Of a stretch of DNA of 64,000 nt, positions 20,767 through 30,721 are shown one piece after another (positions within the stretch are counted from its first letter, which is position 1; every line of letters begins with the position of its first letter). The translations under genes and the position numbers were made by a program. The notes under the pieces were generated by a model, which was not told the DNA's origin, did no database searches, and worked only from the letters and a program-made list of their open reading frames with translations. Origin of the DNA: Allorhizobium undicola ORS 992 = ATCC 700741 (GTDB lineage: Bacteria > Pseudomonadota > Alphaproteobacteria > Rhizobiales > Rhizobiaceae); contig NZ_JHXQ01000017.1 in NCBI RefSeq assembly GCF_000621665.1, positions 43,070 through 107,069 on the forward strand, read 5' to 3'.

Positions 20767-20968
20767 TACAGCGCCGTGCGGTCTACTGCATAATTCCTTA
20801 AATCGGAATCGATTTAAGGTGAAAATTATGCAGCAGATTTAAAGTGTTACAGCGTCCTTTGTGCGTTTGTTAAAACGCACGGCGCTGTATCAAACGCACG
20901 GCGCTGCAAAAACTACGTTTTGCGGCCTTTCCGGACGCAAAACCGGGTTCCAGTTTTCCTGAAAAGCT
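20767..20968. repeat. Palindromic repeat, family A, copy 3 (nested, longest)
   Basis: ACAGCGCCGTGCG at 20767 pairs with CGCACGGCGCTGT at 20876, enclosing the CCTTAAATCG / CGATTTAAGG palindrome and a GTGCGTTT / AAACGCAC hairpin. A duplicated CAAACGCACGGCGCTG and a module with TTTCCGGACGCAAAACCGGG follow. It fills the gap between convergent ftsK and fbpC genes and ends at the fbpC stop codon. Confidence 0.88.
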
Positions 20969-22006
20969 CTAATCGATGGCATGAACCTTGCCGCTGACGG
21001 CAAGCATCATCATCTCTCCCGGCTGGGGCAGCTCAAGGCGCGATAGCCGCAATTGCAACGGCGGCACCTCGGTTGCGCCATCGAGAATTGCGGTGACACA
21101 GCCCGTTGCGCCGGAAAATTCCACCTCGATAACCCGTGCAGCGACACCGTTCTTGTTGTCGAGGCCCGTGCGGCCAATCTGTTCGGGGCGAAGCATGATC
21201 CGCCCCTTGCCGTTGCCGGGTTCATAAAGTGGCAAACTCCCAAGTGCGCATTCGGCCACCCGCCCATTCACCGAGGCCTTCAATAAAATGGCTTCGCCGA
21301 GAAGAATGGCGGTCTCCGCATCGCGGGGGCGCTCATAAAGCGTGCGCGGTGGTCCCGCCTGAATAAGCCTGCCATCCCGCAGCACCGCGAGTTGATCGGC
21401 AAAGGACAGCGCCTCAGCCTGATCGTGGGTAACAAGAATGGTTGTTACTCCGGCTCTGGCAAGCACGCGGGACACGGCCTTGCGCATGGTATCCCGCAAG
21501 CCGGTATCGAGGGCGGAAAAGGGTTCATCCAGCAACATGAGCTTTGGTTCACGGGCCAGCGCCCGCGCCAGTGCAACGCGCTGCTGCTGGCCGCCGGAGA
21601 GCTGGTGGGGCCGCCTCCGCAGCATGGAGGCATCCAGTTCCACCATATTTGCCAGCGCCTCGATCCTGTCGGCGCGGTCCGCGCGGTTCCGTTCGATGCC
21701 GAAGCCGATATTGTCCGCAATGCTCAGATGCGGGAAAAGCGCCCCATCCTGCGCAACGATGCCAATGCCACGCCGATGTGCCGGCATGGAAAAGCCGTGT
21801 CCGCAGACTTCCTGTTCGCCGAGTTTCACAACGCCCTGATCTGGTGCTTCAAAACCGGCAACAATCCGCAGCAGGGTTGTTTTGCCGGAACCGGAAGGGC
21901 CGACGATGGCGGCCCTGCTTCCCGATTTTACCGTCAGGTCGATATTTTCGAGGGCGCAAACCTCGCCATAATGCTTGGAAACGGCGTGAAGGGAGAGGTC
22001 TGTCAT
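20969..22006 (-). CDS. fbpC: Ferric-iron ABC transporter ATP-binding protein
   Basis: 345 residues. Walker [13 protein letters not shown] near residue 37, signature [15 protein letters not shown], Walker [13 protein letters not shown] and switch His in VTHDQAEAL are all present. A C-terminal TOBE-like regulatory region follows (IMLRPEQIG). It powers import through the permease encoded immediately upstream, whose end overlaps this start by four bases (ATGA). Together with the binding protein this is an Fbp/Afu-type ferric transporter; the family also includes putrescine and sulfate importers, but the binding protein supports iron. Confidence 0.9.
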   Translation of the reverse strand: MTDLSLHAVSKHYGEVCALENIDLTVKSGSRAAIVGPSGSGKTTLLRIVAGFEAPDQGVVKLGEQEVCGHGFSMPAHRRGIGIVAQDGALFPHLSIADNIGFGIERNRADRADRIEALANMVELDASMLRRRPHQLSGGQQQRVALARALAREPKLMLLDEPFSALDTGLRDTMRKAVSRVLARAGVTTILVTHDQAEALSFADQLAVLRDGRLIQAGPPRTLYERPRDAETAILLGEAILLKASVNGRVAECALGSLPLYEPGNGKGRIMLRPEQIGRTGLDNKNGVAARVIEVEFSGATGCVTAILDGATEVPPLQLRLSRLELPQPGEMMMLAVSGKVHAID

Positions 22007-23595
22007 TGGCCGGTGCTACGTCTGGATTGAGTTTGGACGAGGAGTGTCAGCGGCAGCGAAAGAATGACCATCATTACCGCATAAGGGGCGGCGGCGGCAT
22101 AGTCGATCTCGCTGGTCAGCGACCAGAAACGGGTGGCAAGCGTTTCGACGCCATTGGGGGAGAGCATCAACGTGGCCGTCAGCTCGTTGGTAATGCCCAT
22201 GGCGACAAGGGCGATACTGGCGCCAGCGCCCGGTGCGGCAAGCCGCATTGTCGTGGCCCAGACCGCGCGGGCAGGTGATTTGCCAAGGCTCATGGCGGCG
22301 CGTTCCAGCTCCACCGGGGCCTGGGCGATGCTTGCCCTGAGCCCGACAATGGCGCGCGGCAGGAAGAGCAGGATATAGGCGGCGATCAGCGTCGCGAAGG
22401 TCTGGTAAAGCGGCAGCGCCACCCGAACCGTAATTGTCACCAGCGCCAGGGCAACCACGACGCCCGGCAACGAGCCCACGTAATAGTGGCAGCTTTCCAG
22501 AAGTTTCTGATAACGCCCCGGTGCGCGCACCGATAGCCACGCCATGGGCGCGGCAACCATCGTGGCAAGGATGCCACCTGCAAGCGCAAGGCCTATGGAT
22601 TGCGCAAAGGCGCTCCAGACACCGTCTCCCTGCCATATGGCAAGCCCGCCGAACCACAGCCAGTGCGCCAGTGTCACCATGGGTACGCCAAGCGCCAGCG
22701 CAGTGATGGCGGCCAGAAGCAGATGGGCGGGAAGAAGCCAGCCACCCAGCTTCTGGCGAACAGGGGGGCGGATCGAGCCTGTGCCGACACGGGCATACCG
22801 CTCACGCCCCCGCAGCCACAAATCCAGCCCCAGCACCAGCCCGCAGCATAGCACGAGCACGCCGCTCAGCATGTTGGCAGACGGGCTGTTATAGGCTGAC
22901 TGGAAGACATCGACGATGGCTGTGGCGAAGGTGTCGAAGCGGATCATCACGAAGAGACCGTATTCGGAGAGAAGATGCAGAGCCACCAGCATGGCTCCAC
23001 CAAGAACCGGCAGGCGCAATTGCGGCAGGATAACCCTGAAAAAAGCCCGCCACGGCCCAAGACCCAGCGAGGCTGCGGCATCTTCGATGGCCGGATCGAG
23101 ACGGCGCAGGGTGGCTGCGATGGGCAGATAGAGAAAGGGAAAATAAGCCAGAACCGAAACCAGCACGGCGCTCCACAACCCCTTCATGCCGGGCATGATG
23201 CCAATCCAGGCGTAGCTGTGAACGAAAGCCGGAACGGCAAGGGGTGTCACCATCAGCCAGGACCAGAGGCCCGCCATGGGCAGGTCCGTTCGCTCGACGA
23301 TCCAGGCCAGCGCGATGCAGAGAATGACGGTAACAGGAAGCGTGGTGATTTCGAGGAGGGCGGTGTTGACAAGAAGGTCGCCCACCCGCGGCCGGAAGAC
23401 GAGCGCCTTGACGGTTTCCCAGCCCACATCGACCGTTACCCAGAGAATAAAGCCGAAGGGCAGAAGGCTGAACAGAGCGACAATGGAGGCGACAGCCAGC
23501 AGGGGCCAGCTTGCAGCCATCGCACCCCTGCGCAGGCGCAATCGTGATGTCCTGCGAAAATGATCGGGCCGCATGGGTCTGTTGTCTTGCAGCAC
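22003..23595 (-). CDS. fbpB: Ferric-iron ABC transporter permease (fused two-domain)
   Basis: 530 residues from a GTG at 23595; an ATG seven codons later is an alternative. Two homologous permease domains with about 12 membrane helices are fused, as in FbpB/AfuB. EAA loops are recognisable as [15 protein letters not shown] and [16 protein letters not shown], the contacts for the ATPase. It carries ferric iron across the inner membrane. Its stop overlaps the fbpC start; 187 bases separate it from the binding-protein gene upstream. Confidence 0.9.
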   Translation of the reverse strand: MLQDNRPMRPDHFRRTSRLRLRRGAMAASWPLLAVASIVALFSLLPFGFILWVTVDVGWETVKALVFRPRVGDLLVNTALLEITTLPVTVILCIALAWIVERTDLPMAGLWSWLMVTPLAVPAFVHSYAWIGIMPGMKGLWSAVLVSVLAYFPFLYLPIAATLRRLDPAIEDAAASLGLGPWRAFFRVILPQLRLPVLGGAMLVALHLLSEYGLFVMIRFDTFATAIVDVFQSAYNSPSANMLSGVLVLCCGLVLGLDLWLRGRERYARVGTGSIRPPVRQKLGGWLLPAHLLLAAITALALGVPMVTLAHWLWFGGLAIWQGDGVWSAFAQSIGLALAGGILATMVAAPMAWLSVRAPGRYQKLLESCHYYVGSLPGVVVALALVTITVRVALPLYQTFATLIAAYILLFLPRAIVGLRASIAQAPVELERAAMSLGKSPARAVWATTMRLAAPGAGASIALVAMGITNELTATLMLSPNGVETLATRFWSLTSEIDYAAAAPYAVMMVILSLPLTLLVQTQSRRSTGQ

Positions 23596-23782
23596 GAAGG
23601 CGGTCCTGCGGCTTTACCATCCTTGCCCAGCGATACGGTGGCCAAGAGGGGTCGTTGATCGATTTCAGGCCCATTGGCCCTTGAAGCGATCGCTGGCGAA
23701 CGCCAGCGACCACTCCATTTGGCGATTATGCCTTTCTTGAGCGAAAGACAATAGTTTCAGCCGTCGCAGAGTTAAACTCTTG

Positions 23783-24805
23783 TCAAAGCAGGCCCGCAGC
23801 CGTCATGAGATCCGTCACCTTCTTGCTGTTGAGTTTCGACGGTTCAACCTTTGGTGCGTCAAGGTCCTTCAGCGGCACGAGCTTATCGTTGGAGGCTGCG
23901 TCCTTGCCGACCGCATATTCATAAGACGTGCCGTTTTTCAGAATGTCCTGTCCGGCCTTACCGGTGATGAACTTCATGAATTCCTGCGCTTCCTTCATAT
24001 GCTGGGTCGATTTGATGATGCCACCGCCCGAAAGGCTGACGAATGCGCCGGGATCGCCATGACGGAAATAGTGGAGGCCGACATTCCGGCTATTTTCGCC
24101 GGTCTTGGCCTGGTCGCCGAACCAGTAATAGTGGTAGATCACCGCGCCCTGAACTTCACCGGCATTCACGGCTTTCATCGCCACACTGTTGCCTTTGTAG
24201 AAGGTGGCATTTTCCTTCATGGCTTTCAGCCACCTGGCGGTTTCGGCCTCGCCTTTCAGCTCAAGAAATGCGCTGACGATGGCCTGAAAATCAGCGCCCG
24301 ACGGAGAAGCGGCCCACCGGCCCTTCCAGCTGGGATCGGCAAGATCGAGCAGCGATTTCGGCAACTGGTCTTCGCTCAGCTTCGTCTTGTCATAGGCAAA
24401 GACGGTTGAACGGGCGGCAATGCCGATCCAGCGGCCATTCTCCGGGCGAAACTCGGCGGGCACCTGTTCCAGCGTCGCCTTGTCGAGCGGCGCGAACAAG
24501 CCGGCCTGATCGACCAGCGCCATGGCGGGGGAGTTTTCGGTGAGGAAGATGTCTGCCGGGGAGGCTTCTCCCTCCTGTACGAGCTGGTTTGCAAATTGCA
24601 TGTCCGAACCCTGGCGCATCGTCACCTTGATGCCGGTGGCCTTGGTGAAGGCATCGATCCATTCACGCCCAAGGCTTTCATGCTGGGCATTGTAAACGAC
24701 GAGTTCACCGCTTTCCGCAGCCAGCACCGGCGCGGATTGGGTTGATGCAAGCAATGCAGAGAAAATCATGGCCGTGATGGCACGGCGGCGCCGCAGGAAT
24801 GTCAA
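23783..24805 (-). CDS. fbpA: Ferric-iron-binding periplasmic protein FbpA
   Basis: 340 residues with a Sec signal peptide (about 1-29, ending APVLAAES). The start of the mature protein, ELVVYNAQHESLGREWIDAF, and VIYHYYWFGDQ with its paired tyrosines match FbpA, in which two Tyr ligate Fe3+. It captures ferric iron in the periplasm and hands it to FbpB/FbpC. It is first in the operon. I could not identify a convincing Fur, Irr or RirA box in the 260-base upstream gap. Confidence 0.9.
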   Translation of the reverse strand: MTFLRRRRAITAMIFSALLASTQSAPVLAAESGELVVYNAQHESLGREWIDAFTKATGIKVTMRQGSDMQFANQLVQEGEASPADIFLTENSPAMALVDQAGLFAPLDKATLEQVPAEFRPENGRWIGIAARSTVFAYDKTKLSEDQLPKSLLDLADPSWKGRWAASPSGADFQAIVSAFLELKGEAETARWLKAMKENATFYKGNSVAMKAVNAGEVQGAVIYHYYWFGDQAKTGENSRNVGLHYFRHGDPGAFVSLSGGGIIKSTQHMKEAQEFMKFITGKAGQDILKNGTSYEYAVGKDAASNDKLVPLKDLDAPKVEPSKLNSKKVTDLMTAAGLL

Positions 24806-24966
24806 TTCAGTCTCCCGGGTTAAAACCTTTGAACACAGGCTTGGTACGTAATATGATCGATCCGGTCAAGTTAAGCGATGAATGGTCACAAATTTCTGAT
24901 CGCAGAATTATAAGCGGTTACGCTAATATAGTTTTGATGATTATGTTATTTTGTAAAACTATTCTT

Positions 24967-25065
24967 GGAGCGCGTCCGGTGAACAGAGGTGCACCGGACG
25001 CGCTCCACGCTTTTATCTTCCGCATTTCCGGACGCAAAACCGACGACACTTTTGCTGGAAATGCG
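24967..25065. repeat. Palindromic repeat, family B, copy 1
   Basis: A perfect 15-base stem (GGAGCGCGTCCGGTG / CACCGGACGCGCTCC, 10-base loop) at 24967-25006 is followed by CGCATTTCC ... GGAAATGCG at 25021-25065, which ends at the mscS stop codon. The first hairpin recurs at 29706. The second could double as an mscS terminator, although no T run follows. Confidence 0.88.
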
Positions 25066-27204
25066 CTAGGCTATATTCGCGGCCTGAACCGTTGACTGGC
25101 TGGCGGCTGCGCCTTCACTGAGAGTATCGCTGCTTCCACGTACAACCACGGCATTGGAGGCGAGGTTGAGGCCTGCGGCTTTGAATGCGGCCAGCAGGCG
25201 TTTTATTCCGTCTCGCTTGATCAGGCTGGGATTGCCGGGGCGGGAGGTGAATTTGAAGCGAACCACCATGGAGGTTTCGTTCACCTCCTGAATCCCCTGC
25301 ATTTTAAGGGGTATGAGGAATTCATGGCCATATTCCGGCTCTTCCAGCATGGCCAGGCCGACTTTTTTCGCTGTCTTGCGGATTGTTTCCAGATCGGCAT
25401 CGCGGTCGAAGCGGAGTTCGAATTTCACCGTTCCCCAGTCCCGGCTGAAATTGGTGACGGCAGAAATCTGCCCATAGGGAACCGTGTGGATCGGGCCATT
25501 GTGATGGCGAAGGCGCACGGAACGCAGCGAAATCTGCTCCACAGTGCCTTTGAGTTTGCCGGTGTCGATATATTCGCCGATGCGGAAGGCATCTTCGGCG
25601 AGAAAGAATATGCCGGACACGACATCCTTCACCAATGTCTGGGAGCCAAAGGAAAGCGCCAGACCGAGAACGCCGAAGCCTGCCAGCAAGGGCGCGATAT
25701 TGACGCCTGCCGTCTGGAGAATGGCCAGCAGCGCAACCGCCGCGACAAGGCCCAGAATGAGATTGCGCATGAGGGGCAGGGCCGTTCCGAGCCTGCTTGC
25801 CGTCTTGTTGCCATGACCATCGTCCTGGCCGGGAAGAAGCACATTCTGTGCGGGTGTGATGAGTTCGAAATATTTCCACAGAAGGCTGCACAGGGTCCAG
25901 CAGGCAATGAGAACCACTGCGAAGTTGCGCACATGGCCAAGCCACATGGCAGGATCCATTCCCGCCTGAACCAGCAGCGGTTCCCATAACAGCGTTGTGC
26001 CGTGCAGGCAAAGCAGCCAGATCGCGCCGCTGACGGGAATGGGCAGTGTCCAGTAGAAGGCGGTGGCCAGCGCGGGGCCGTTGGCCTCGCCGCGTTTTTG
26101 CGCAAGGGCGCGCAGCGAGGCGAAGCATCCGCGATCGATGATCGGCGTGACGATGAAAAGAAGCTGACTGAAGCCGCTTGCCCTGCTCCAGATTGCATCC
26201 TGAGTCGTGCCCACGACCATCAAGCCAAGCAACCAGATGAACAAGGCGGAAAAACTGTAGAAATCGGCGATGAAGGCGGCAACGGTCTTGCGCAGCCTGC
26301 CGGCATCGGCGTCGGCAAAGGCGCGGGCGATGTCATGCCGGCTTGAGATGAACCAGACCAGCTTATAGAGTGTCAGCATGGTCGAGCTGAGGAAAAGCCA
26401 GCCATCGGTTGCTATTTTTCCCAGGCCGTGAACATCTGCAATGCGTATGGTTGTGCCGGTGAAGCCGACCAGAAAGCCGAACATCGTCATCATGATGAGG
26501 TGCCATCTGGGGCTTTCTACCTGCAATAGCGGGCCTTTCTTGCCACAGTCCGAAAAAAGCAGACGTCCAAAGGCGCCATACAGACCTGTGCTGACCAATA
26601 CATGGGCCATGCCAAAGGCAACCACGCGGGCAAAGGAGCCTGCATCCATGGCCATCATCAGGCCGCTGCGTGAAACGATGAAAAAAATCAGTACCGAAAG
26701 CAGATCGCCGGTGAGGCGCAGCAGCGCGAAGCCGGAGCGTGGAAGATGCGGCCTGGTGCTGAAATGTTGCAGGGCGACGTGAAAGACGATCCTGAACAGC
26801 GCTGCACCCAGAAGGCCGCCGAGCAGTGCGGAAGGTGTGGCAATGCCAAGGTGAAGCGTGGCCTGGCCTTCGCTCTGTAGCAGCGCCAGGCTATTACCCA
26901 GCGCCTCCGGAAATTCCTCAATTCCGGTGAGCGCAACCGTTGCGCCACGGTTCAACGCCTCTCCCGCATCGGCAAGAAAGGTGGAGATCGCATTCTCCGG
27001 CATCTCAAGGCCATCGGATGGTACCGTTGCGGGAGAGGCCGTGGTGGTTTGCGTTGCGTCCCCCGTTGCAGACGGCACACCCGCAACACCTTGAGCGGGT
27101 GCAAGGGAGGCCCATGCAAGGAACACGAAAATGGCGGCGACGGCACGGATAGCGCGTCGAAGGCGCGAAGCAAGGCGGGCAGGCACACGCAACAATACGG
27201 TCAC
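25066..27204 (-). CDS. Large MscS-family mechanosensitive channel
   Basis: 712 residues, far longer than MscS itself (286). A signal peptide or first helix (about 1-38, ending SLAPAQG) precedes a periplasmic stretch, then a series of about ten membrane helices. The conserved MscS core lies near residues 510-690, with LALSFGSQTLVKDVVSGIFFL (pore helix and beta-domain entry), FRIGEYID and TVPYGQISAVTNFSRDW. Such channels open on membrane tension and release solutes on osmotic downshift. It has no operon partner; the fbpA promoter region lies beyond its 3' end. Confidence 0.9.
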   Translation of the reverse strand: MTVLLRVPARLASRLRRAIRAVAAIFVFLAWASLAPAQGVAGVPSATGDATQTTTASPATVPSDGLEMPENAISTFLADAGEALNRGATVALTGIEEFPEALGNSLALLQSEGQATLHLGIATPSALLGGLLGAALFRIVFHVALQHFSTRPHLPRSGFALLRLTGDLLSVLIFFIVSRSGLMMAMDAGSFARVVAFGMAHVLVSTGLYGAFGRLLFSDCGKKGPLLQVESPRWHLIMMTMFGFLVGFTGTTIRIADVHGLGKIATDGWLFLSSTMLTLYKLVWFISSRHDIARAFADADAGRLRKTVAAFIADFYSFSALFIWLLGLMVVGTTQDAIWSRASGFSQLLFIVTPIIDRGCFASLRALAQKRGEANGPALATAFYWTLPIPVSGAIWLLCLHGTTLLWEPLLVQAGMDPAMWLGHVRNFAVVLIACWTLCSLLWKYFELITPAQNVLLPGQDDGHGNKTASRLGTALPLMRNLILGLVAAVALLAILQTAGVNIAPLLAGFGVLGLALSFGSQTLVKDVVSGIFFLAEDAFRIGEYIDTGKLKGTVEQISLRSVRLRHHNGPIHTVPYGQISAVTNFSRDWGTVKFELRFDRDADLETIRKTAKKVGLAMLEEPEYGHEFLIPLKMQGIQEVNETSMVVRFKFTSRPGNPSLIKRDGIKRLLAAFKAAGLNLASNAVVVRGSSDTLSEGAAASQSTVQAANIA

Positions 27205-27309
27205 TCCTTTTCGGCCCGTTTTGGCAAGGCCCGATGGTGCGCCTTGCGACGCAGGAACGGAGTGAGACTAGAATATTTGGACTGGCTTGAAAATCATTCG
27301 AACATGATT

Positions 27310-27336
27310 ATGCCGGGAGTTTCAGGCTCCCGGCAT
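27310..27336. terminator. Perfect hairpin downstream of the BA14K gene
   Basis: ATGCCGGGAG and CTCCCGGCAT form a 10-base stem with a 7-base loop, 69 bases past the stop of the leftward BA14K gene. There is no clear T run, so it may be a factor-dependent end or a simple palindrome. Confidence 0.45.
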
Positions 27337-27404
27337 GGTCGCGCTCATGTTTGCTCGCTGAGAGGGATGGCAGGCCGCAAGCGCGACCCGCCGCACTCCC
27401 TCTA

Positions 27405-27860
27405 TCAATAGGGGGAGACACACTGCTGGCGCGGCCCGTAATTCGGCTGGAAGCTGTTGTCATAGGCGCGGTACGACCGGTAGCGGTTGTAGCACCACTC
27501 CACATGCGCATTGCCCGCACGGCGCGGCGCATAGCGCGGCTGCGATGCCAGTGCGCCGCCAATGATGGCGCCTGCTGCGAGGCCGCCGATAATGGCGCCC
27601 GCATTGCCGCCATGGTGGTGATGGCGGCGATAATAGCGGTCGTCATAATCACGGTGGTCGCGGCGCGGTGGCGGGCGCCAATAACGCTGCTGCTGGGCCG
27701 TGCGACGGTCATCGGCCCACATGTTTTCCGCGACCTGAACATTCTGTTGCGTAACCTTCACGGTAGGAACGGCCGGATTGGCAGACGAAACCGCCCCCGC
27801 CGGCATGACGGAACCGAGGACAGTTGCCGCCGACAAAAGTATCGCGATCATTCTGGTCAT
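27405..27860 (-). CDS. BA14K-family secreted protein
   Basis: 151 residues with a signal peptide (about 1-24, ending MPAGAVSS). A His/Arg/Tyr-rich middle ([11 protein letters not shown]) is followed by a glycine-zipper hydrophobic segment, [16 protein letters not shown]. The C-terminus, [19 protein letters not shown] with two Cys, is the BA14K domain, named after a Brucella abortus immunoreactive protein reported to have lectin-like activity. The protein is probably envelope-associated. The His-rich part may bind metals, which is a guess. Confidence 0.88.
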   Translation of the reverse strand: MTRMIAILLSAATVLGSVMPAGAVSSANPAVPTVKVTQQNVQVAENMWADDRRTAQQQRYWRPPPRRDHRDYDDRYYRRHHHHGGNAGAIIGGLAAGAIIGGALASQPRYAPRRAGNAHVEWCYNRYRSYRAYDNSFQPNYGPRQQCVSPY

Positions 27861-28045
27861 TCTGTCACCTCTTAACCTTTCTGATAGTCATATTGTCCTG
27901 TTTGCGACGTGAACCAGAGGTGAAGGAAAATAAATTCGGCTTTTCGCCCGAAACCTCCTCATCCGCACAGGTGTTCGCGAGAGGCGATGGAACCAAATCC
28001 CTCTTCCGAGGATTGTCCGGCCGGTCCCAAAAAGGAGATCCTGCC

Positions 28046-28414
28046 TTGAAACATCTTCTTCCTGCTCTTTTCCTCGTGGTAACGCCGGCAATTGCCCATG
28101 CCGACCCATTGGAGGATGCCTGCCGCGCCGTCTTGAAAACGTTTCTGATGAAGCCTGACGTGAATGTCGGCGTTTCGCAAACATTTCCCAATCTCGTTCC
28201 GGCGGGTGCACGCATGAGTTTCTCTGACCGTCCGGCCACCGACCCGGCAGAGATGAGCGATGTGATCGATTGCCAATTCGAAAAACCCGGAAAGCCCTTT
28301 GGCCTGCAACGGTTCTGCATCTCCAGCACTTGCTACTCGAATGACGAGCAGAACGGTGATCGCCGCCGCCGGTTCGAGGAGGTCAAATCGATCGTGGATC
28401 AGCAGATGAAGTAA
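28046..28414 (+). CDS. Small secreted protein of unknown function
   Basis: 122 residues from a TTG start at 28046, chosen because AAAGGAG lies 8 bases upstream and a clean signal peptide follows (KHLLPALFLVVTPAIAHADP). The longer open frame has an implausible N-terminus. The mature part has four Cys (ACRAV, DCQF, FCISSTCY), suggesting disulfides in the periplasm. I do not recognise a family. It lies between the divergent BA14K gene and a tiny membrane protein. Confidence 0.7.
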   Translation: MKHLLPALFLVVTPAIAHADPLEDACRAVLKTFLMKPDVNVGVSQTFPNLVPAGARMSFSDRPATDPAEMSDVIDCQFEKPGKPFGLQRFCISSTCYSNDEQNGDRRRRFEEVKSIVDQQMK

Positions 28415-28467
28415 TGCCCGTCGATAGACCGAGCGGCACAACTGAAAGAACTGGACATTCAATTATC

Positions 28468-28617
28468 ATGAAAAAAGCAAGTGAAAAGCCCAAGCGGCAC
28501 ATGGCGACCTTTGTCACGACCATATTCATTCTGGCGTGCATTGTCGGAGGCGTTTACATTCTGGGCTTCCATCCGGGAGAAACAGAACCGGAACTGCCTG
28601 GGCAGATGTCGCAGTAA
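28468..28617 (+). CDS. Tiny single-helix membrane protein
   Basis: 49 residues from the ATG at 28468. A basic N-terminus (KKASEKPKRH) precedes one membrane helix, FVTTIFILACIVGGVYILGF, and a short acidic tail. It is 53 bases after the secreted protein and could share its transcript. No family recognised; it may not be a real gene. Confidence 0.45.
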   Translation: MKKASEKPKRHMATFVTTIFILACIVGGVYILGFHPGETEPELPGQMSQ

Positions 28618-28661
28618 CCCTTTGCTGCCCAATTCCGCTGTCGAAATAGGTGGGGAAAGAT

Positions 28662-29675
28662 CTACCGTCTCAATGTGTCCGAGGGCGATTGTCCGAAGCG
28701 GCGCCGGTATTCAATGGCAAACCGGCCTGCATGGGTGAAACCCCATCGGGCAGAAATGGAAGACACCGATTCGCCCGGTCGCGCCTCCAGAAGCTCGCGG
28801 CGAACGGCTGCCATGCGCATGTCCTGAAGGCAGGCCATGGGCGTGGTCGATTTGAAATCCTTGAAGGCTTGTTGCAGCGCCCGTACGCCAACGCCGCTTG
28901 CCGCCGCTATATCTTCCACGGAAATCGGTCTGTCGAGATGGGCCTGCATGAAATCGAGGGCGCGGCGCACCTGTTTGGGTTCTGCTGAAGCGGGCTTCTC
29001 TGCAAGAAGATCGGAGAAATTGTGCGGAACAAGCAGGCCAACCATGGAGGCGAGGGTAGCGCTCAAACCCTGCCGGCTGATTTCGGAGTCCAGCAATTCC
29101 GGCCTGCGGCAAAGCTCGGCGTAAATTGACTGGATGGAGTTGCGCAAGACAAAGCCGGTGCCGGAGGCTATATCCCACTCCGGCACGAAGGAAAGCTCTG
29201 CCGTTAACGGGCGTTCGAATTGCTTTTCCAGTGTGTGGCGAATGGCGTTGTTATCAAGAACGACGGCCAGATGCTGCCGGACGCCGCAGATCGAAAGACC
29301 GGACGCCGCATCGCATTCCATGATGGTCGCCTTTTCCGGCGAGGAAATACGCTCTCCCCGCGCATCCTTCACCAGGGCTGTGCCCGAAAGCGGCATCAGC
29401 AGGATATGCTTTTCAATGGCGTTTTGCCGTGTTGCCTTGAACACTCCTTCGTAAGAGGCAAGGGAAATTGTATGGCTGCCAAGGCTAACGCTATTCCAGC
29501 GATAATCCAGAGGGCCCGCCTGCGCATCTACCCTTACGGGTGATTGCGAACTGGAAAGGGTGAATGAGAGCGAGTCCGCATCCTTGCCCGTCACCGCCGT
29601 CTGCGCTTTCGGTTTGGATAAAGCATGGTCGGCTTTATCCGGGTCTTGCATGAGAAGCTTGTGCAACTGTTGCAT
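28662..29675 (-). CDS. AraC-family transcriptional regulator
   Basis: 337 residues. The N-terminal part is a cupin-like sensor of the AraC_binding_2 type; the C-terminal 100 residues carry the double helix-turn-helix, with VEDIAAASGVGVRALQQAF and the second motif VSSISARWGFTHAGRFAIEYRR. It is a DNA-binding activator or repressor with unknown ligand. It reads away from the type III secretion locus and is separated from it by about 1 kb of gene-free DNA, so it is the nearest candidate regulator. That role is only positional. Confidence 0.87.
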   Translation of the reverse strand: MQQLHKLLMQDPDKADHALSKPKAQTAVTGKDADSLSFTLSSSQSPVRVDAQAGPLDYRWNSVSLGSHTISLASYEGVFKATRQNAIEKHILLMPLSGTALVKDARGERISSPEKATIMECDAASGLSICGVRQHLAVVLDNNAIRHTLEKQFERPLTAELSFVPEWDIASGTGFVLRNSIQSIYAELCRRPELLDSEISRQGLSATLASMVGLLVPHNFSDLLAEKPASAEPKQVRRALDFMQAHLDRPISVEDIAAASGVGVRALQQAFKDFKSTTPMACLQDMRMAAVRRELLEARPGESVSSISARWGFTHAGRFAIEYRRRFGQSPSDTLRR

Positions 29676-29705
29676 GGCAATTCCTCAGCTCTGTCTGCAA
29701 TAGCC

Positions 29706-29747
29706 TAGATCGCGTCCGGTGAAACGAGGCTCACCGGACGCGATCTA
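29706..29747. repeat. Palindromic repeat, family B, copy 2
   Basis: A perfect 17-base stem, TAGATCGCGTCCGGTGA with its complement, around an 8-base loop. The core matches the first hairpin at 24967-25006. TTTCCGGATGAAAAACCG follows shortly, equivalent to the TTTCCGGACGCAAAACCG found after copy 1 and within family A copy 3. Confidence 0.88.
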
Positions 29748-30660
29748 AGTTTCTGTTTTTGCAGGTTTCCGGATGAAAAACCGTAACGCCCCTCATCCCG
29801 GAAATTGTGTAAAAAGGCCTGAGGCAGAAGGGAAGCCGAAGGCGGCAGTTGCGCCGTGGCAGCCCCGGGCTTCTTCTCAGCGGAATGGCGGGCTCGAAGA
29901 CGCCACCAGCATGGCTGTCGCAGGACAAGCGTACGATACTGGAAGGGGCGGAAGGGAGCGGGGGCGTTGCGTTGCTGGCCCTTTTTCTGCCAAACGATGT
30001 CCGCCTCCAGCGCGCCGTTCGATCCGATTGGTTCGGATCGGTATTCTAACCTTTTGTTTTTGAACCATAATCTTGCCGATCCTGGTTTGACTCCCGCCGG
30101 ATTATGCTTCATTGGCAATGTCATGCGTCCCGAAAAATGGAGTTCAACGGCATATTTCGGTTGCTGGAAATTGATTAATGTCATGGTTTGATCGATTGTT
30201 TGGATCTTCAACTATTGTTTTGAATAAATATTGGTCGTTCCATTTTTAAATAAAAAGCTATCGATATTTTTCTGAACGTTACGGCGTATCGGTAAAATTT
30301 CCTCTTCGATTGGCGGGACCGAACCTCCCAGCCAAGGAATTCCACCGGCATGGTTGCTTCAGTATTAAGATACGAAAAGATTTTGTATATCAAAAAATGC
30401 TTCTTTTCGGACGCGCTTGTTCCTGTCCGGTTCGGCGCCGTAGTCTGCCTTTGAAACGCTCTCAAGGGAGGGCTTCGTTGCTGGTTTCGCGTATGGGTAC
30501 AGGCGAGTGCCGTATTTTTAAAAAATGCGTTATCTGGATAATGTATTCGTATAGTTTATATCGCGGTTGATTTCCGGTTTTCGCGGATAATAATCGTAAA
30601 TTCGGAATCGGCTAATTTACGTTAAGCATTTCCCGCGCTTTGTTAGGGTTATGTTAACCG
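29748..30660. other. Gene-free stretch upstream of the type III secretion operon
   Basis: About 0.9 kb without a convincing gene. The left third is GC-rich and has open frames on both strands, but none has a good ribosome site or recognisable content. The right half (from about 30050) is AT-rich with many stops. It may hold the regulatory region of the secretion operon or remnants of a lost gene; I see no tts-box-like motif. Confidence 0.6.
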
Positions 30661-30666
30661 GTATTC

Positions 30667-30695
30667 TTGACTTCAATGCTTTGTTTTTCTATTCA
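30667..30695 (+). promoter_or_regulatory. Candidate sigma-70 promoter of the secretion operon
   Basis: TTGACT (30667-30672) and TATTCA (30690-30695) are 17 bases apart and 27 bases upstream of the start codon, with AAAGGAG between. This reading is plausible but untested; an alternative sigma or activator could be needed. Confidence 0.5.
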
Positions 30696-30721
30696 TTCAG
30701 CAATAGAAAAAGGAGAATGTC

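Noticed and set aside
24806..24966. Iron-responsive operator upstream of fbpA
   Set aside because: The AT-rich gap has no convincing Fur, Irr (ICE) or RirA box, so none was annotated.
29705..30211. 168-codon leftward open frame beside the secretion locus
   Set aside because: Its end runs into the family-B hairpin, it has no ribosome site, and its composition is not protein-like.
30600..30720. tts box or hrp box upstream of the secretion operon
   Set aside because: No stretch matched either consensus well enough; only an ordinary sigma-70-like promoter was visible.
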